From Ditylenchus dipsaci (taxonomy: Eukaryota > Nematoda > Chromadorea > Rhabditida > Anguinidae), in NCBI GenBank assembly GCA_004194705.1, contig SADC01000328.1:62001-126000 (forward strand): DNA of 64,000 bases, written 5' to 3'. Positions within the stretch are counted from its first letter, which is position 1. The number at the start of each line of letters is the position of its first letter. The notes under the pieces were generated by a model. The model made no database searches. It was not told where the DNA came from and saw only the letters and a list, made by a program, of their open reading frames with translations. The position numbers and the translations under genes were made by a program. Positions 1-10,631 of this stretch are shown one piece after another.

Positions 1-224
1 TTGAAATCCTATTTTAATAATTGCTGAGAATTTTCTTTGTGCTAAAACGATAAAATAACTATTTTTAACACTTCTGGAAGAAAAAATTGAATGCAGAAAA
101 AACACGGTTAAGACGCTCCTTTTTAACAAAATTCCTTTCTTAGTAGTATAGTACGGCTATTTAAACGAATTTACGAGTTTTGAATATTAATCGATTTCAG
201 AAAACATAAGAAAAAATTTATCCG

Positions 225-500
225 CGGATTTATCCTGCCCCCGACCAGGCTAAGGACAATACCGCGGATACGGATATTTATCCGCGGATATGTGATTGTT
301 ATTACGGATTTTATCCATGGATATTTATACGCATCCGCGAATTTTCGATTCTTACTACCGCTTATCCGTATCCGCAGATTTTATACGCCGAAACGTATTT
401 ATTATGTAATTATTTTTAAAGAAATATGTATTTGTTTTCGTCGCGCACTTGTTGCGTAAACAATAAAAAAAATAAAATAAAATAAATATTCACGGATATT
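225..500. repeat. Degenerate array of the palindromic word TATCCGCGGATA
   Basis: Between about 225 and 500 the word (T)ATCCGCGGATA and its variants (ATCCATGGATA, ATCCGTATCC, ATACGGATAT) recur about eight times in both orientations, with no open reading frame. It resembles the subterminal word arrays of the fold-back elements elsewhere in this window. The rest of 1-980 is AT-rich sequence in which I see nothing else. Two related words CCCGCAGATAC lie at about 700-740. Confidence 0.5.
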
Positions 501-983
501 TTGATGTTACTACCACCCCAGAGCGAAAATGTACTATTTAGTTATCATATATTTCTCAACAATATGTCAATAGAAAGCCAGTATTCTGCGTTTTCTGTTA
601 AATATGAACTCAAAATGATCAATAGAAAATTTAGCGAGATCGGCCGCTTTAAAGTTACATCAGCAGAGAGTTCGAGTTAAATGATTCAGAGTGGCAAATG
701 ACCCGCAGATACCAAGTTAAAAAAACCCGCAGATACGAGATACCAAGACATAAAGGTTACGCACCTTAAAAGCGCTAAAAACAAGCCACCTATAAAGTCT
801 TTTATTTAAATCAGCGCAATTTTTGAGTACTTTTTGGAGTACATAAATTCCCAGGTACACAACAAGCACATATTTAGTCATTTTCCAGCGTCTCGAGATT
901 TCTTTAGATCTTCATACATTGATCGAGCGGTCGTTGTCTAAACATAGTTAAGTTTACAAAAGAGCTAAAAAAGGGCTACTTAC

Positions 984-1293
984 CATAAGTTTCAAAAGAC
1001 CATATTTTTCAGCTATTTGAACTTGTGCTCCCTCTCCATTTGAACTGACTGGCAGTTGACTAAGAAGTTCTCGCACGCTCTTGTAAGTGGATCAAGTCGA
1101 AGGTGTGATGCAAGATCTAGTAGCAGCTCGACATGTTTCTCCAGCAACTATATCAAATACGTAATATCATAAGCAAAAGTAGTTTTTCTAACCTCATTTC
1201 GATTACAAACGTACTCTCTGTAGTGAATTTCAGCTCAATACAGCAGTGAGAGAAACTTGGGATACACATATTGGAGCAGATATTATATTGTAT
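984..1293 (-). CDS. BTB-domain-like exons (partial, frame broken)
   Basis: Read on the minus strand, a GT-AG exon at 1147-984 (acceptor ATATAG, donor GTAAGT) encodes the helical pattern HVELLLDLASHLRLDPLTRA followed by CENFLVN. That is the usual V..LL..A..L.L..L...C..FL helix pair at the end of BTB domains. Ten or so residues later, in another frame, IAEKYGLLKLM follows, as in BTB/BACK or MATH-BTB proteins. An upstream piece (1290-1193, donor GTTAG) gives LLQYVYPKFLSL, again BTB-like. The two parts need a frame change, so the gene is either damaged or carries a sequencing indel. No start or stop could be fixed and the protein is clearly partial. It could also be a repeat-borne gene fragment; the BTB assignment rests on pattern only. 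Confidence 0.4.
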
Positions 1294-1929
1294 TCTGTAA
1301 CACAAATATAAGGCATGTTTCTACATGTTATATGTAATAATTACCAAGTATACAACACAGCCGAGAAATATGAAAGCGCACAGCACAATTTGGAGCAGAA
1401 GCACATTCCACAACTTTTTGTTCAGCTCACCCTAAAAATAGTAAAATTTTCAAAAAATATTACTGCTTTATTGTTGTCTTTGTTCCTCAGAGATTAATAC
1501 TGAAGCATACTGCAGTCGAAAATATTTAATAAACTAACTTTCAACTGACGATGTTGGAAAAGTTTTGAATGATGCACTTGATGAGTTATAAAGGCGAATT
1601 GTGAAAATGTACGAGACAATGACAGTAGTTTAAAAAGATTGCTTTACATCTAAGAACAAAAATATTTCTCTTAAAGTCTCTGTTGAGCATGAGCAGTGAA
1701 AAGTCGTTGCATGCGCCATTCTGCAATTCACAAAAAATGTGAAAAATATTAGATGTGAAGAATATTAAATTTCGCAGAGATAAAAAATAACAATCACTCA
1801 AAAAGGTATACCTTTTTAAGAATTTCGCTCGTTCCTTGCCGCGATCATTTCTTGTGTTTCTCTGGTACATTCTTCAGTTATATAAAAATTTTTAGGTAAT
1901 ATTTTCTAATGAGTTTATTTCATGAACTT

Positions 1930-3320
1930 ACTATTGGTGTTTGGCCTTGCTGTGCTCTGTTGGAAGGAATCTGGAAATATCTTTGCTTAATACGAATTGA
2001 GAAGAGATTTCTAACCTTTATGATGTAACGGTACTCCAAAAGAGCCGCGAAAAACCCAACGACATAATTACTTAATTAAGGTAGCGGAAATGGTGGATAG
2101 CGAAGTCCAATAGCGATTAGAGACGCCAAACCGAAGAAGAAGGCTCGAATGTACAGAACAGCGAGGGCTTCAGTTGTCATAGTATTCGCTTCTTCGGCAT
2201 TTCCATAACGCATCACAACTGAGCATGAGAGAGTAAGGATCATGAGGAAGTTATTCACGACAAGAAGCACGACGTCCCTACAAATAACAAATTGAAGGGA
2301 CCGTAAGTCTGTCTTGAGACTTTGATGTAAAAATAACCTCCAATCATCGTAGTAATGAACACCGATAATGAACGACGAAGCAGCAGTCATTTCAGCAAAG
2401 AAGAAAAGAAAGGGTGCGATTTCGTAGCAAGTGTTAGAAACGTGACGCATAACGAGCCGAACAATCGCAAAGACTCCACAAACGATCGGAAAAATTATAC
2501 AACTCTTGATGAACAGCTCGGAAATATTTGGTTTCTTGACATTTATAACGTTGATGACCTAAAACAGCCTCGCGGTTACTTTTTCATCATCAGTTACAAC
2601 TTAGATTGTAGTAGCGAATACAATCTTCTTCCTTTCCCACAACTTTTTCATGCAGAAACCTGTTTGAGGTACCAGATGTAGGGTCTACTATAGGATTGAT
2701 ATAGGGGTCTACTGGAGAACACGGTGCTCCCAAAATGCATTGGTCCTCCTTGTTGTTTTTTCGCGAAAAATAGCTTGGTCGCTCCTGTTCATTATGATTA
2801 TTGTAACACTGTGACTATGGTGAGCAAGGTGATTATGGTTAACATGATCACCTTTAACATTAATAATCACCTTAAAAACAACAGGAGGGACCAAGCTGTT
2901 TTCGCGAAAAAACAACAGGGAGGACCAAGGCGTTTTGGGAGCACCGTGTTCTCCAGTAGAACCGTACTCTAAAGGTTTCGCGAATCGCAAAAAAGTAAGA
3001 ACGACATCTTTGAGTCCGTATGAAATAATCCTGTCCGACGCTTAGCCTGAGCTTAAACCCCATGATAAAAACTATTTTTTAACTATGGGAGGGAGCAAAG
3101 TTATTGCTACGAGTGCCAAGTTTTGTATTCAGATAAAAATTCAAAATGATTCTTACCGGGCAGAGATTGCTCCTTCGACATCTGGTCACTTCAGTAGCTG
3201 CAGCAGTTGGTGATGCTACAAAATTGTTTAGAATAAGACAAAAATAAAAATAACCTTTAAATACGAGGATGAAGAACATAAAGAGCAGAGCAGCAAAGTA
3301 AGCAGGTGTCTTTCCGTTTA
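1930..3320 (-). CDS. Frag1/DRAM/Sfk1-like (PGAP2-like) multi-spanning membrane protein, fragmentary
   Basis: Several minus-strand exons encode hydrophobic helices. The exon near 3315-3242 gives TPAYFAALLFMFFILVFK, then after an intron (3241-3203) a short segment with RCRRSNLCP. A piece near 3060-2970 gives YFFAIRETFR. The exon at about 2571-2345 gives FIKSCIIFPIVCGVFAIVRL, then a loop with NTCYEIAP and a second helix ending in GVHYYDDW. A further exon (2282-2076) gives VVLLVVNNFLMILTLSC and a following helix, and 2055-2005 gives YVVGFFAALLEYRYIIK after an in-frame stop. The helix/loop pattern resembles PGAP2/DRAM proteins, which act in GPI-anchor remodelling or autophagy. The order of the pieces does not match PGAP2 cleanly, and a fold-back element sits between exons. 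Family call tentative. Confidence 0.33.
2706..2962. mobile_element. Fold-back MITE with word AGGACCAAGG
   Basis: The termini GGAGAACACGGTGCTCCCAA and its reverse complement bound about 255 bp. Each arm carries a 'gga(g)gaccaagg' word flanked by a TTTTCGCGAAAA palindrome. The element lies inside the Frag1-like gene. The same word recurs in the fold-back at 46,270-46,680 and singly at about 14,945 and 48,770. Confidence 0.7.
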
Positions 3321-3413
3321 AAGAAATGCCAGTGACCCTAGAGTGTATTTGTGAAAAAGCTGTCGAAAAAATTTAACAGTGAATCATGCCTAAACGGAGC
3401 TTGGCACTCGAAC

Positions 3414-3772
3414 CTAAATGACGTATTTTTCAATAAGGGGAGAAGAAACTTCTTGCAGCGTACCATCAACTTTTTTCAACTTGTCCCACTTGATTATTCT
3501 CGAGTCATAGGCACCTTGAAAACCGCATATAAATGGCTTCTAAAGGGTAATAATGAAGCTTAGAGCACTACCTGAACGCTGCTTAACTCTATTTTCAAGA
3601 ATTCCTTCAACTTCATAGCGATTAAGATTTTCCTTCCCTCCCGAATTGACTGTCTTCGAGTCAGAGGCACCTTGAAAATTGCATAAAAAAGTCTTGCTAA
3701 GGTAATTATGAAGCTCAGAGTATTACCTGAACGGTGCTTGACTCCTTTTTCACCCTTTGCCAGCTTTCTCAT
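3414..3772 (-). CDS. Short spliced ORF (81 aa) with tandemly duplicated exon-intron unit
   Basis: Three minus-strand exons (3772-3727, 3670-3572, 3514-3414) join through two phase-1 introns of 56 and 57 bp (GTAATAC..TTTTCAAG and GTAGTGC..TTTTCAAG). They give one open frame from ATG to TAG, 246 nt in all. The two introns and the exon edges around them are clear duplicates of each other: both junctions read CGTTCAG then GTGCCT(A/C)TGACTCG, giving VKHRSGASDS and VKQRSGAYDS. The middle exon contains YEVEGILENRVKQ, which resembles the first strand of a chromodomain, but the YLVKWKG core and the aromatic cage are absent. I therefore do not claim a chromodomain. It may be a degenerate chromodomain gene (for example from a retroelement or CBX-like source) or a novel small protein. 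Expression is unproven. Confidence 0.35.
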
Positions 3773-3779
3773 TGATATA

Positions 3780-4513
3780 GCTAAAAATAACAGCTGATAA
3801 GAAAACGCACGTGTTTACCATTATTTTCCATATCCTTGATAAATAAAAGCGATAAATATGTATTACTTGTCGTATTAAACAAAAATCTTAGAATAAATAA
3901 AAAACACAGATTATAAAAATTGGTAAAGTGCAAAGAAGCGCCACAGAACCAACACGAAAACCTTTCGACTTCCTACCTCCATTGTGAGCTCCCTACAAAA
4001 GGGCCAGATAGTTAACTGTATTTTTCCTACCCTTACCTACCCATTTACCCAGTTATTTTTGTGCGCTAATATTCGGTAATTACTACTGCTGTAGATTACA
4101 GAACTGAAGGGGCCATGGCCACGCGTTCTGGATTGTCCTTCGCCAATTCACAAAATTTCGCACAGTCATTTATCATTCATCATTAACTTCTGTGCGGATT
4201 TTTAGCTTAGTTTCTAACAAAACAAGGCTTAGAATGTAATTTCAGGTTTAGTTTTGTTCGAAATCAAGTACCTAATTGTTTACTAGCGACGATAAGACCA
4301 ATTGTTTCACATTTGAATTAATTGTTACATGAATTTTGTCTAATTCAATTTTTTGTCAGATACTTTTTGTCCAGTCGTCAGTGTGCCGAAATTTCAATAC
4401 ATTCCAGGTCCCACAAGATGCCTTTTAAATTTTTAGACCAAAAATGTGTAAAGGCTCGGTTCAAAGGTATTCTATCCTGTTCTGGTCACTGGAGTTGGCG
4501 AAAACATCCTATA
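3780..4513. other. Intergenic stretch, nothing recognised
   Basis: AT-rich sequence with no convincing exon, RNA gene or array on either strand. Confidence 0.5.
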
Positions 4514-4767
4514 TACCGTATTTTCTCTAATTACAGACCCGTCTCTAATCATAGACCCCCCTCGACTTTGAAGGTCTGTATCTCGGCGCAGAGTAAACAT
4601 TTTGAAAATATCTTCTTTGCGTTTTCTTAGCTCCCACGAGCTCTGCCAATTCCGCTTAGAGATTTCGGTTGAGCACCCAAAAATCTCGAGATCGACCTCG
4701 AAATTTTCCGATTTTCAAGAGGTTGAAAAATTATAGACCCGGGTCTATAATTAGAGAAAATACGGCA
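4514..4767. mobile_element. MITE family A, copy with word TAGACCC
   Basis: The ends are TACCGTATTTTCTCTAAT and its inverse with a TA-type flank. The copy-specific word (A)TAGACCC appears twice near the left end and as a direct plus inverted pair (TAGACCCGGGTCTA) at the right end. The core holds the family block CTCCCACGAGCTCTGCC ... GGTTGAGCACCCAAAAATC and GGTTGAAAAAT just before the right word pair. There is no coding capacity. Confidence 0.85.
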
Positions 4768-5063
4768 TTTGTGATCAAACACTTGCTTACAGTGGAGATA
4801 GGAAGTCGGATGTCGAAGTATGTCGGTGGTCCGATTTTATTTCTGATTTTTATTTTCCAGTTGTCAGCAAGGACCTTGAAGATAGACAAAATACGTTCAC
4901 AGAACGAAAAAAATAGAGAAACTCGTAGAGTTTGGACACTTTAAAGACTTCGACATCAAACTTCCTACTTCCATTGTAAGCACCCTACAAGAGTATGGTC
5001 ATAAAAAGCTCTCCCATTCGGGTCCCAAGATGCATGGTGGATTTGAGTTAAGATGCGCACACA

Positions 5064-5312
5064 TACCGTATATTCTCTATTAGAAGGCCCCTCTCTAATA
5101 GAAGGCCTCCCTTGAGGCCTATATATCAGCCTAGAAAAAGAAATTCGCAAATCTGTTTTTTCGCGTTTTCTTAGTTAGCACGAGCTTACCTGATTCCACT
5201 TCTAAAGTTTTGGTTGAGCACGAAAAAATCTCAAAATCGACCCAAATTTTTTCCGACTTTTTTAGGGTTGAAAAATAGAAGGCCCGCGCCTTCTAATAGA
5301 GAATATACGGTA
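5064..5312. mobile_element. MITE family A, copy with word TAGAAGGCC
   Basis: The termini are TACCGTATATTCTCTA and its inverse. Word TAGAAGGCC(C) occurs twice on the left, and on the right as a direct/inverted pair around CGCG. The internal core is recognisably the same as the copy at 4514-4767, but the word is different. Confidence 0.85.
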
Positions 5313-5539
5313 CATACCTGAGACATAAATCACTCAAAAGTATTTCCACGACTCGCTAAACATTTAACTGGCTTTAATTACTAATGCTTTTTTGTCTTGC
5401 TATTGTTTACACACATTTGAGCCCGTCCTAACAGGCGCTTGCCTACTTTGCACCTAAGACTACGCCGAAGTGCCAAAATTAAAATTGTCTTGGACAATAT
5501 TAGACATGTAAAAAATGGTGTAGCAGAAGGTACGGAGTT

Positions 5540-5740
5540 GCGAAAATTGAGCCGTGAAAATTGAGCTGTGGAAAATTGAGCCGTGGAAAATTTCGCCGAG
5601 AAAATTGAGCCGGAGAGAAATTGAGCCGATTTTTTATTATTACCATTTATACCAAAAAATAAGACAATTGTTGTGAAGTTGATCAATTGTACCAATTCAA
5701 TTTTCCCGGTTCAATTTTCTCAACTCCCCAATTACCCGAT
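5540..5740. repeat. Array of word GAAAATTGAGCCG
   Basis: About five variants of GAAAATTGAGC(C/T)G lie at 5545-5625, and the inverse forms (TCAATTTTCCCGG, TCAATTTTCTC) at 5695-5725. Together they form a loose inverted array around about 70 bp. It is probably another fold-back element. It lies directly upstream of the SH2 exon. Confidence 0.5.
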
Positions 5741-5808
5741 ATTGACTGAAAAATGGGAAGGGTGACTATTGACTCTATTCTTTTTTCTTTAACATCTTGT
5801 TTTTCCAG

Positions 5809-5943
5809 CTACCTGAGGAGGATATTCGGGTATTGCTCAAACGAAATGGTGACTTCTTGGTGCGCACAGCAGAACCCAAGGCTGGTCAGACTCGTTGCTT
5901 CATTCTCTCAGTCATGTACGATGAAACTCGTGAGGAAGCAGGG
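5809..5943 (+). CDS. SH2-domain exon of a Fer/Fes-type tyrosine kinase-like gene (partial)
   Basis: A GT-AG exon (acceptor TTTTTCCAG, donor GGTAATT) encodes LPEEDIRVLLKRNGDFLVRT and then FILSVMYDE about 11 residues later. The GDFLVR segment carries the phosphotyrosine-binding arginine of SH2 domains. The 'L..EDI..LL..NGDFLVR..EP..GQ' pattern is that of Fer/Fes kinases, a class strongly expanded in nematodes. A possible second half (6076-6200, 'YRTLGSLEAVEHRY', like the helix-B region) follows after a roughly 130-bp intron. No kinase domain is visible downstream, so the gene is truncated, or only this exon was captured. Confidence 0.6.
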
Positions 5944-6286
5944 GTAATTCGGATAGTGAAATTAGTTATGTATATGAGTACACTTAAAGAACTTGCCAAA
6001 CGTTGGCCTTTAAAGGGCAGAGTTTGGCCGGTTGTAATTTATACTATCGCATATCTTTTTTTAACTTCATCCTCTAGAGTAAAGCAGTGATAAACAGAAA
6101 TGCTATTCCTCGTGTAGGAACTGAAGGGGCTCTTCCGGGGGTGAAGTCAAGCTACAGAACTCTTGGGTCTCTCGAGGCTGTTGAACATCGATACAGCGCC
6201 TGCTCTCCTGCTCTCTATCTCGACTATAGTGCGCTTATTGTAATGTTTTTGCTTACTATATTCCTAACACCTCTAACTGAGACTCG

Positions 6287-6475
6287 ATGGACAAGTTGGA
6301 ATTGTGCTACAACATCGCCAAAGCTTCGTCGTTCTACGAGTTTGTTCGTCTTCAGGGTGCTTCCAAGGGCAATTCTGCTCATTCAATGTCGACTATGATT
6401 CGCCTGGCTGAACTTCTCTTCAAGGACTACAAGCTGCATGTGGTTGACAGTCTTCAGCTCGGGACCAGTGCCTGA
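6287..6475 (+). CDS. Unidentified 62-codon ORF after the SH2 exon
   Basis: An open frame starts ATGGACAAGTTGGAATTG and ends in TGA at 6475. It contains MIRLAELLFKDYKLHVVDSL, has ordinary (non-repetitive) composition, and differs from the surrounding AT-rich repeats. I do not recognise a family. It could be the last exon of the SH2 gene or a separate remnant. Confidence 0.25.
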   Translation: MDKLELCYNIAKASSFYEFVRLQGASKGNSAHSMSTMIRLAELLFKDYKLHVVDSLQLGTSA

Positions 6476-6639
6476 TCTCAAAAAGATTAAAAAAATCTGG
6501 CCAAATTGTTTCTGACTCCTGCTGCTCTTTGTAACTCCTTCGAAAAAGAAAAGTAAGAAGTAAAGTTAAAGATAAGTAAAAAGCAAAAGTAAAAGAAATA
6601 TAAGTAAAAGTCGGTTCTGTGCTACGAAATTTTGCGGGA

Positions 6640-6975
6640 ATTTAAATTTTCTAGTCTGAACCAACCAAGCTAAGTGGTCATCCACTTGGAGCAAAAATTT
6701 TTCACTTTTTCGGTACCAAAACTAATTCGGGCATGCTGAAGGTTGTTTGATATTGGTAGAGCGCCGTTTCTCGGGTATTTTTGAGTTTCGGTGCAATCGA
6801 GTTTTCGAAAAATCGATTGTCTCCCAATGCTCAGAAAATACCACACAAACCTTATTTTAGTATAATCAAACCATCTTCGGCATGTCCGAATCAGTCCAGA
6901 AAACAGGATTCGGAACATGAAAAACGTAAAAAAGTTTTGATCCAAGTGGACGACCACTTGGTTTAGTTGAAGCAT
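6640..6975. mobile_element. Fold-back family D (AAGTGGTCGTCCACTTGG ends)
   Basis: The ends 'accaagctaagtggtcatccacttgg' and 'ccaagtggacgaccacttggttt' flank arms that fold on each other around about 6795. Related copies or halves lie at 45,520-45,705, 46,085-46,260, 46,680-46,860 and 52,240-52,590. The word AAGTGG(T/A)C(G/A)TCCACTT is itself palindromic. Confidence 0.7.
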
Positions 6976-7379
6976 CAATTATCCACAGGGCTTGAAAACG
7001 TCCTTTACTTAAAGATTTGTTCTTTAATTGAGACCCAAAATCTTTATAATTTTTGAGATTTTACGTCAAAATTTTTATTTTCGGTGTTCAGAAGTTCTGA
7101 GTTGTGGATGAGTGAATGTCGGATAAGTTGTCCGATCTGGCGATGTCAAGCTACGTTGGGCTCGACTAGTAAATAGTTTTAAAATTTGAACAAATTTACA
7201 AACTTATTTTCTAAACAATAAGCGCATGCAATAAAACATTTCGAAATTATTATTAACGAAATGTGTGTGGTCCCGCGCGCATTCAAATCTTTCAAATCGC
7301 TATGATAAGGAAGAGACAGGGTCCTCTAAAATAGTCAATAATTTGAAAATATGGCAAAAATATGTGAATTTTTACTGTT

Positions 7380-7870
7380 CTTCTCTCTACTTGAAAATCC
7401 CGAAATTTGTTCGGGATCCCGTCGGAATCCCAATTTTTTTTTCCAAAATCCCGATCCCGAAATATTTTTGGCCGAAAATCCCGTCCCGAAATCCCGTCCG
7501 AACAGGTTTCATCATCTCTACTCAGAACCCAGTAAACACTGGATAAACGTCACTTTTTGACCAAGTGTCCTTTATTTTACAGAAATGTCCTTTATTTCGA
7601 AAATTTGAGTTCGGAGCCCTGATTATCCAGTAGAAATGGAGTTGCATCATAGAAAAACACTTTAAATTTTAAAAGTTCTTTACAAGACGAAAATATTACT
7701 ACCCGGTACCACTACACTACCTGAGTTCCTCAACCTGGGAACTACTTCCTAGGTACCCCAATCTGGGTATTACCATCTCGGTACCACGACCTCGGTACCA
7801 CTCTTTGGATACTACCACCTGAGTAACAACACCTTGGTATTACCATCAGGGTATCACTACCTGGGCGCTT
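7380..7870. repeat. Word arrays: AAAATCCCG (7380-7510) and GGTA(C/T)TACCACCT (7695-7866)
   Basis: Two short-period arrays. The first repeats AAATCCCG(A/T) about eight times. The second repeats a roughly 15-bp unit of the type CTGGGTATTACCATC about ten times. A shorter stretch of the second array recurs inverted at 45,710-45,800 with the same flank (ATATTTTCGTCTTGTAAAG), so it belongs to a dispersed element. From 6980 to 8460 I see no gene. Confidence 0.55.
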
Positions 7871-8464
7871 ATATTTCGGTTAGAGAGGTTGTAGAAAAAT
7901 TGCGAGATCAAAAAACAAACGCAAAGAAATAATATTAGGTTGTGTAAAAAGTTTTGACAAAAAGTACGCGGTGAAAATTCAAAAAACATTTTTTCGAAAT
8001 ATGTCTTGAAACGACATTTCTAGGGTAAAATGACACGCTGAGCACGAATCTGTGCTCAGAAATGGCTCGAAGCTTATCAAACGTCGATAAAAGTACCATT
8101 TAGGCACTTACTTTTGATTTACCGTTATTATAACGGGGATTCCCCCATGTCTTTTGTGCCACCAGTAAAGTTTTTAACAAGTGCTGGCACAGGATCTAAG
8201 ACATGGTTTTTTTCTGTGTGAGTCTGAAATGGAGGTGGGACACGAGGGGTTTAAAACATGGTTCACTTTTTATTAAACCAGACCAAGAACAGTAATAGCA
8301 GGAAAGGGGTTTCTGAACCTATGCTAGATACCTTTGCGAGAGTTTCTTTCTGTTAGGCTGCCTACCTGCAGTCCCATCTCGATCCCTCACCTCATATATT
8401 AGTGGGAGCCACTGTCTCTGGCCTCCAGCTCCTACCTAGCCTAATTTTACAAATCTTATATCTT

Positions 8465-9300
8465 TAGGTCAGTTTCCAACACTGGGATTTGTGGTCGAAC
8501 GCTACAAGGTTTGATTTTGTCGGGTTGTCTAGATTAGTAACTCTGTGTTACAGGCCTTCAAAAGCTTTGTCTCTGAGGGGAGGGGTCAGTTAGCAACGGT
8601 GTCAGTTAGCAACGGTCAATTAGCAACGGTTTTTTTCAAAAATTTTCATACTTTTTCAAACAAAAGTTTTTATTTTAGTAAAAAGTTTTCTGGCGTCTCC
8701 CGGTATTCGAAATTTCCTCAGGAACCCGTATGAAAAAACAGAATTTCGAAAAAATGCTTGTGCGCTGAGATATTACCCAAAGTTGAAAGGTGCATATTGG
8801 CACTCCAACTTCAAGTCATATCTCAGCACACAAGCATTTTTTAGAAATTCTGTTTTTTCATACGGGTTACTGAGGAAATTTCGGCTACTGGGAGACGCCA
8901 GAAAAACTTTTTTACTAAAATAAAAACTTTTGTTTGAAAAGTATGAAAATTTTTGAAAAAAACCGTTGCTAATTGACCGTTGCTAACTGACACCGTTGCT
9001 AACTGATCGTACACCGTCTCTGAGCAGGTTCTTTTTGAAGAGAAACTTCAGCTCTCTTACCTCTTCTATTACAGTTCTGGAAGTTAGTGGGCAAAGATCT
9101 CAACAACAAATTGACTTTACTCGGGAACGGGTCAGACTCTTTGACATGGACGCCACCAGGGTGAATACTGCTATGCTGAGATCAAGTTTGACATTCTGAA
9201 TTCAGGCTATCCATGAACTCTGCAAAGAAGCAAAGCAAGTCAAAGTCGTACTCGTAGACAAGCACCCAAGTCCAAGTGGAGACCTCAGCCGTTGGACACT
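8465..9300 (+). CDS. Unidentified candidate gene split by a fold-back element
   Basis: Possible plus-strand exons: 8470-8507 (QFPTLGFVVERYK, flanked by TTTAG and GTTTG); 8553-8580 (AFKSFVSE), interrupted by the palindrome at 8584-9012 and perhaps resuming at 9013 with VSEQVLFEEKLQLSYLFYYS; 9076 onward (FWKLVGKDLNNKLTLL in one frame, DFTRERVRLFDMDATRVNTA in another); 9207-9290 (AIHELCKEAKQVKVVLVD). The pieces look coding but frames change and no family is recognised. A polyadenylation-like AATAAA at 9436 follows. It may be a broken gene. Confidence 0.3.
8584..9012. mobile_element. Fold-back element with word GTTAGCAACGGT
   Basis: The left end carries three copies of (G/A)TTAGCAACGGT and the right end three inverse copies (ACCGTTGCTAACTGA). 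Nearly identical arms of about 200 bp meet at about 8800. The exon-like sequence 'gtctctgagg/gtctctgagca' at both borders (8571 and 9015) may be a target duplication, placing this as a young insertion into the gene around it. Confidence 0.8.
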
Positions 9301-9481
9301 ATTGAAATGGAAAAACTGTTACCAGTACAGCCACTTCGTCAAGTAATGAAGGATCATCAAGTAATGAAAAATTGAGACTTCAGAAATACTTGTTATCTAA
9401 CCCCTTGTTTACGAGTTGTTATTATTTTGAGGCTGAATAAATGTTTTTAGTTGACCCTTCACCGTCTTATCTGAATTTCCT

Positions 9482-9607
9482 TTAACATGGGAAAGGCTGT
9501 GCGCACTAAACTATGCGTTTTGTGCGGAATTCATCATGGCCATCATGCCCAGCGTAAAATTCCGCACAAAACGCGTAGTTTAGTACGCACGGCCTTTCCC
9601 GTGTTAA
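9482..9607. mobile_element. 126-bp TTAA-flanked MITE
   Basis: An almost perfect palindrome bounded by TTAA on both sides, with terminal sequence CATGGGAAAGGCTGTGCGCA on the left and the inverse on the right. TTAA flanks are typical of piggyBac-type insertion. The larger element at 41,109-42,396 has related ends. Confidence 0.75.
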
Positions 9608-10481
9608 TGGTGCCGACATTTGTTATTTTTGTGTTCATCGGCTGTCCGCCGTCCAGTCGGAGCCCACCATTTACTCGGCTGACGGAGTGGTCACCGCGAT
9701 TGTTCAGTGTCACTAAGATATCTAGAGAAATTACAGTGTATCTAAGTGAGAGTTTAATTATCAGTAGTTCCGAGGCGCACGACGTTAAAGTGAAAAAATA
9801 AAGTTAGCTAATTAGTCAAACACTGAAAATGACAGTGAGAATAGCAGAATACAGGTAATAAGTAAGGATTCTCATGTCGAAATTAAATTCCCTCAAACAC
9901 GTTTACCCTAAGTGCTAAAAATGAAAAAAGTCGTTGTTACCAGCCCAATTCGAGCCCTATTACTGACAAGGAATGAATTAAATGGGTATGTATTTAATTA
10001 GGGCCGATGAGAATTGCCGGTATAGAAAATAACCCACAAACCTTCACAATACCCAAAAATGAGACTTTGAGAAAAAACGAGAGAGCAAAAATAGCAAAAA
10101 ACACACACGACCGCACAAAAAACAAAAATGAAATTCAAATTTCAAAAGCTTGGCGTTTTGTTAAGACGTTTGGCGGTTTTTGTGACATTTGTCACGCCAA
10201 CCGCCAAACGCCCCTATGCCAAATGGAACAGTTGTCCCAAAATCGGTCCGATTATCGGTTCCAAAATCGGTCCGAAAATATATCTTATTTTCTGTCGATT
10301 TGCGCCCTGAATACGGGCACTGGGGTTGTGCTTATATGTGTTGAGAAGATATATACATAACGCCAAGGTATTTTCCCCAAGGTATTATCGATAATCATCT
10401 ATCTGGATGTGCATACCTGTTAGGAACCTATTTACACGTATTCAGGATACCATCTTAGGTAGCTATCGTTATCATACATAT

Positions 10482-10631
10482 TCTGGCGCACACATTACCG
10501 GCGCACAGATTACGGCGCACAGATTACTGGCGCACACATTACTGGCGCATACTTTGCTGGCGCACACATTACTGGCGCACACTTTACTGGCGCACACATT
10601 ACCGGCGCACAGATTACGGCGCACAGATTAC
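10482..10631. repeat. 15-bp minisatellite, unit CTGGCGCACACATTA
   Basis: Ten head-to-tail units of 14-15 bp. Variant order is CTGG..CACATTA, CCGG..CAGATTA, CGG..CAGATTA, then four CTGG-type units alternating with two variants, then the CACATTA, CCGG, CGG triple again. The same three-unit block therefore opens and closes the array. The ORF across it (LLAHTLLAH) is a by-product. Between 9,850 and 11,580 I see no gene; 10,140-10,215 holds inverted copies of GGCGTTTGGC. Confidence 0.85.

Noticed and set aside
3572..3670. A complete chromodomain
   Set aside because: Only the YEVEGILENRV-type first strand is present; the YLVKWKG strand and the Trp/Glu-Pro segment are absent in the spliced frame.
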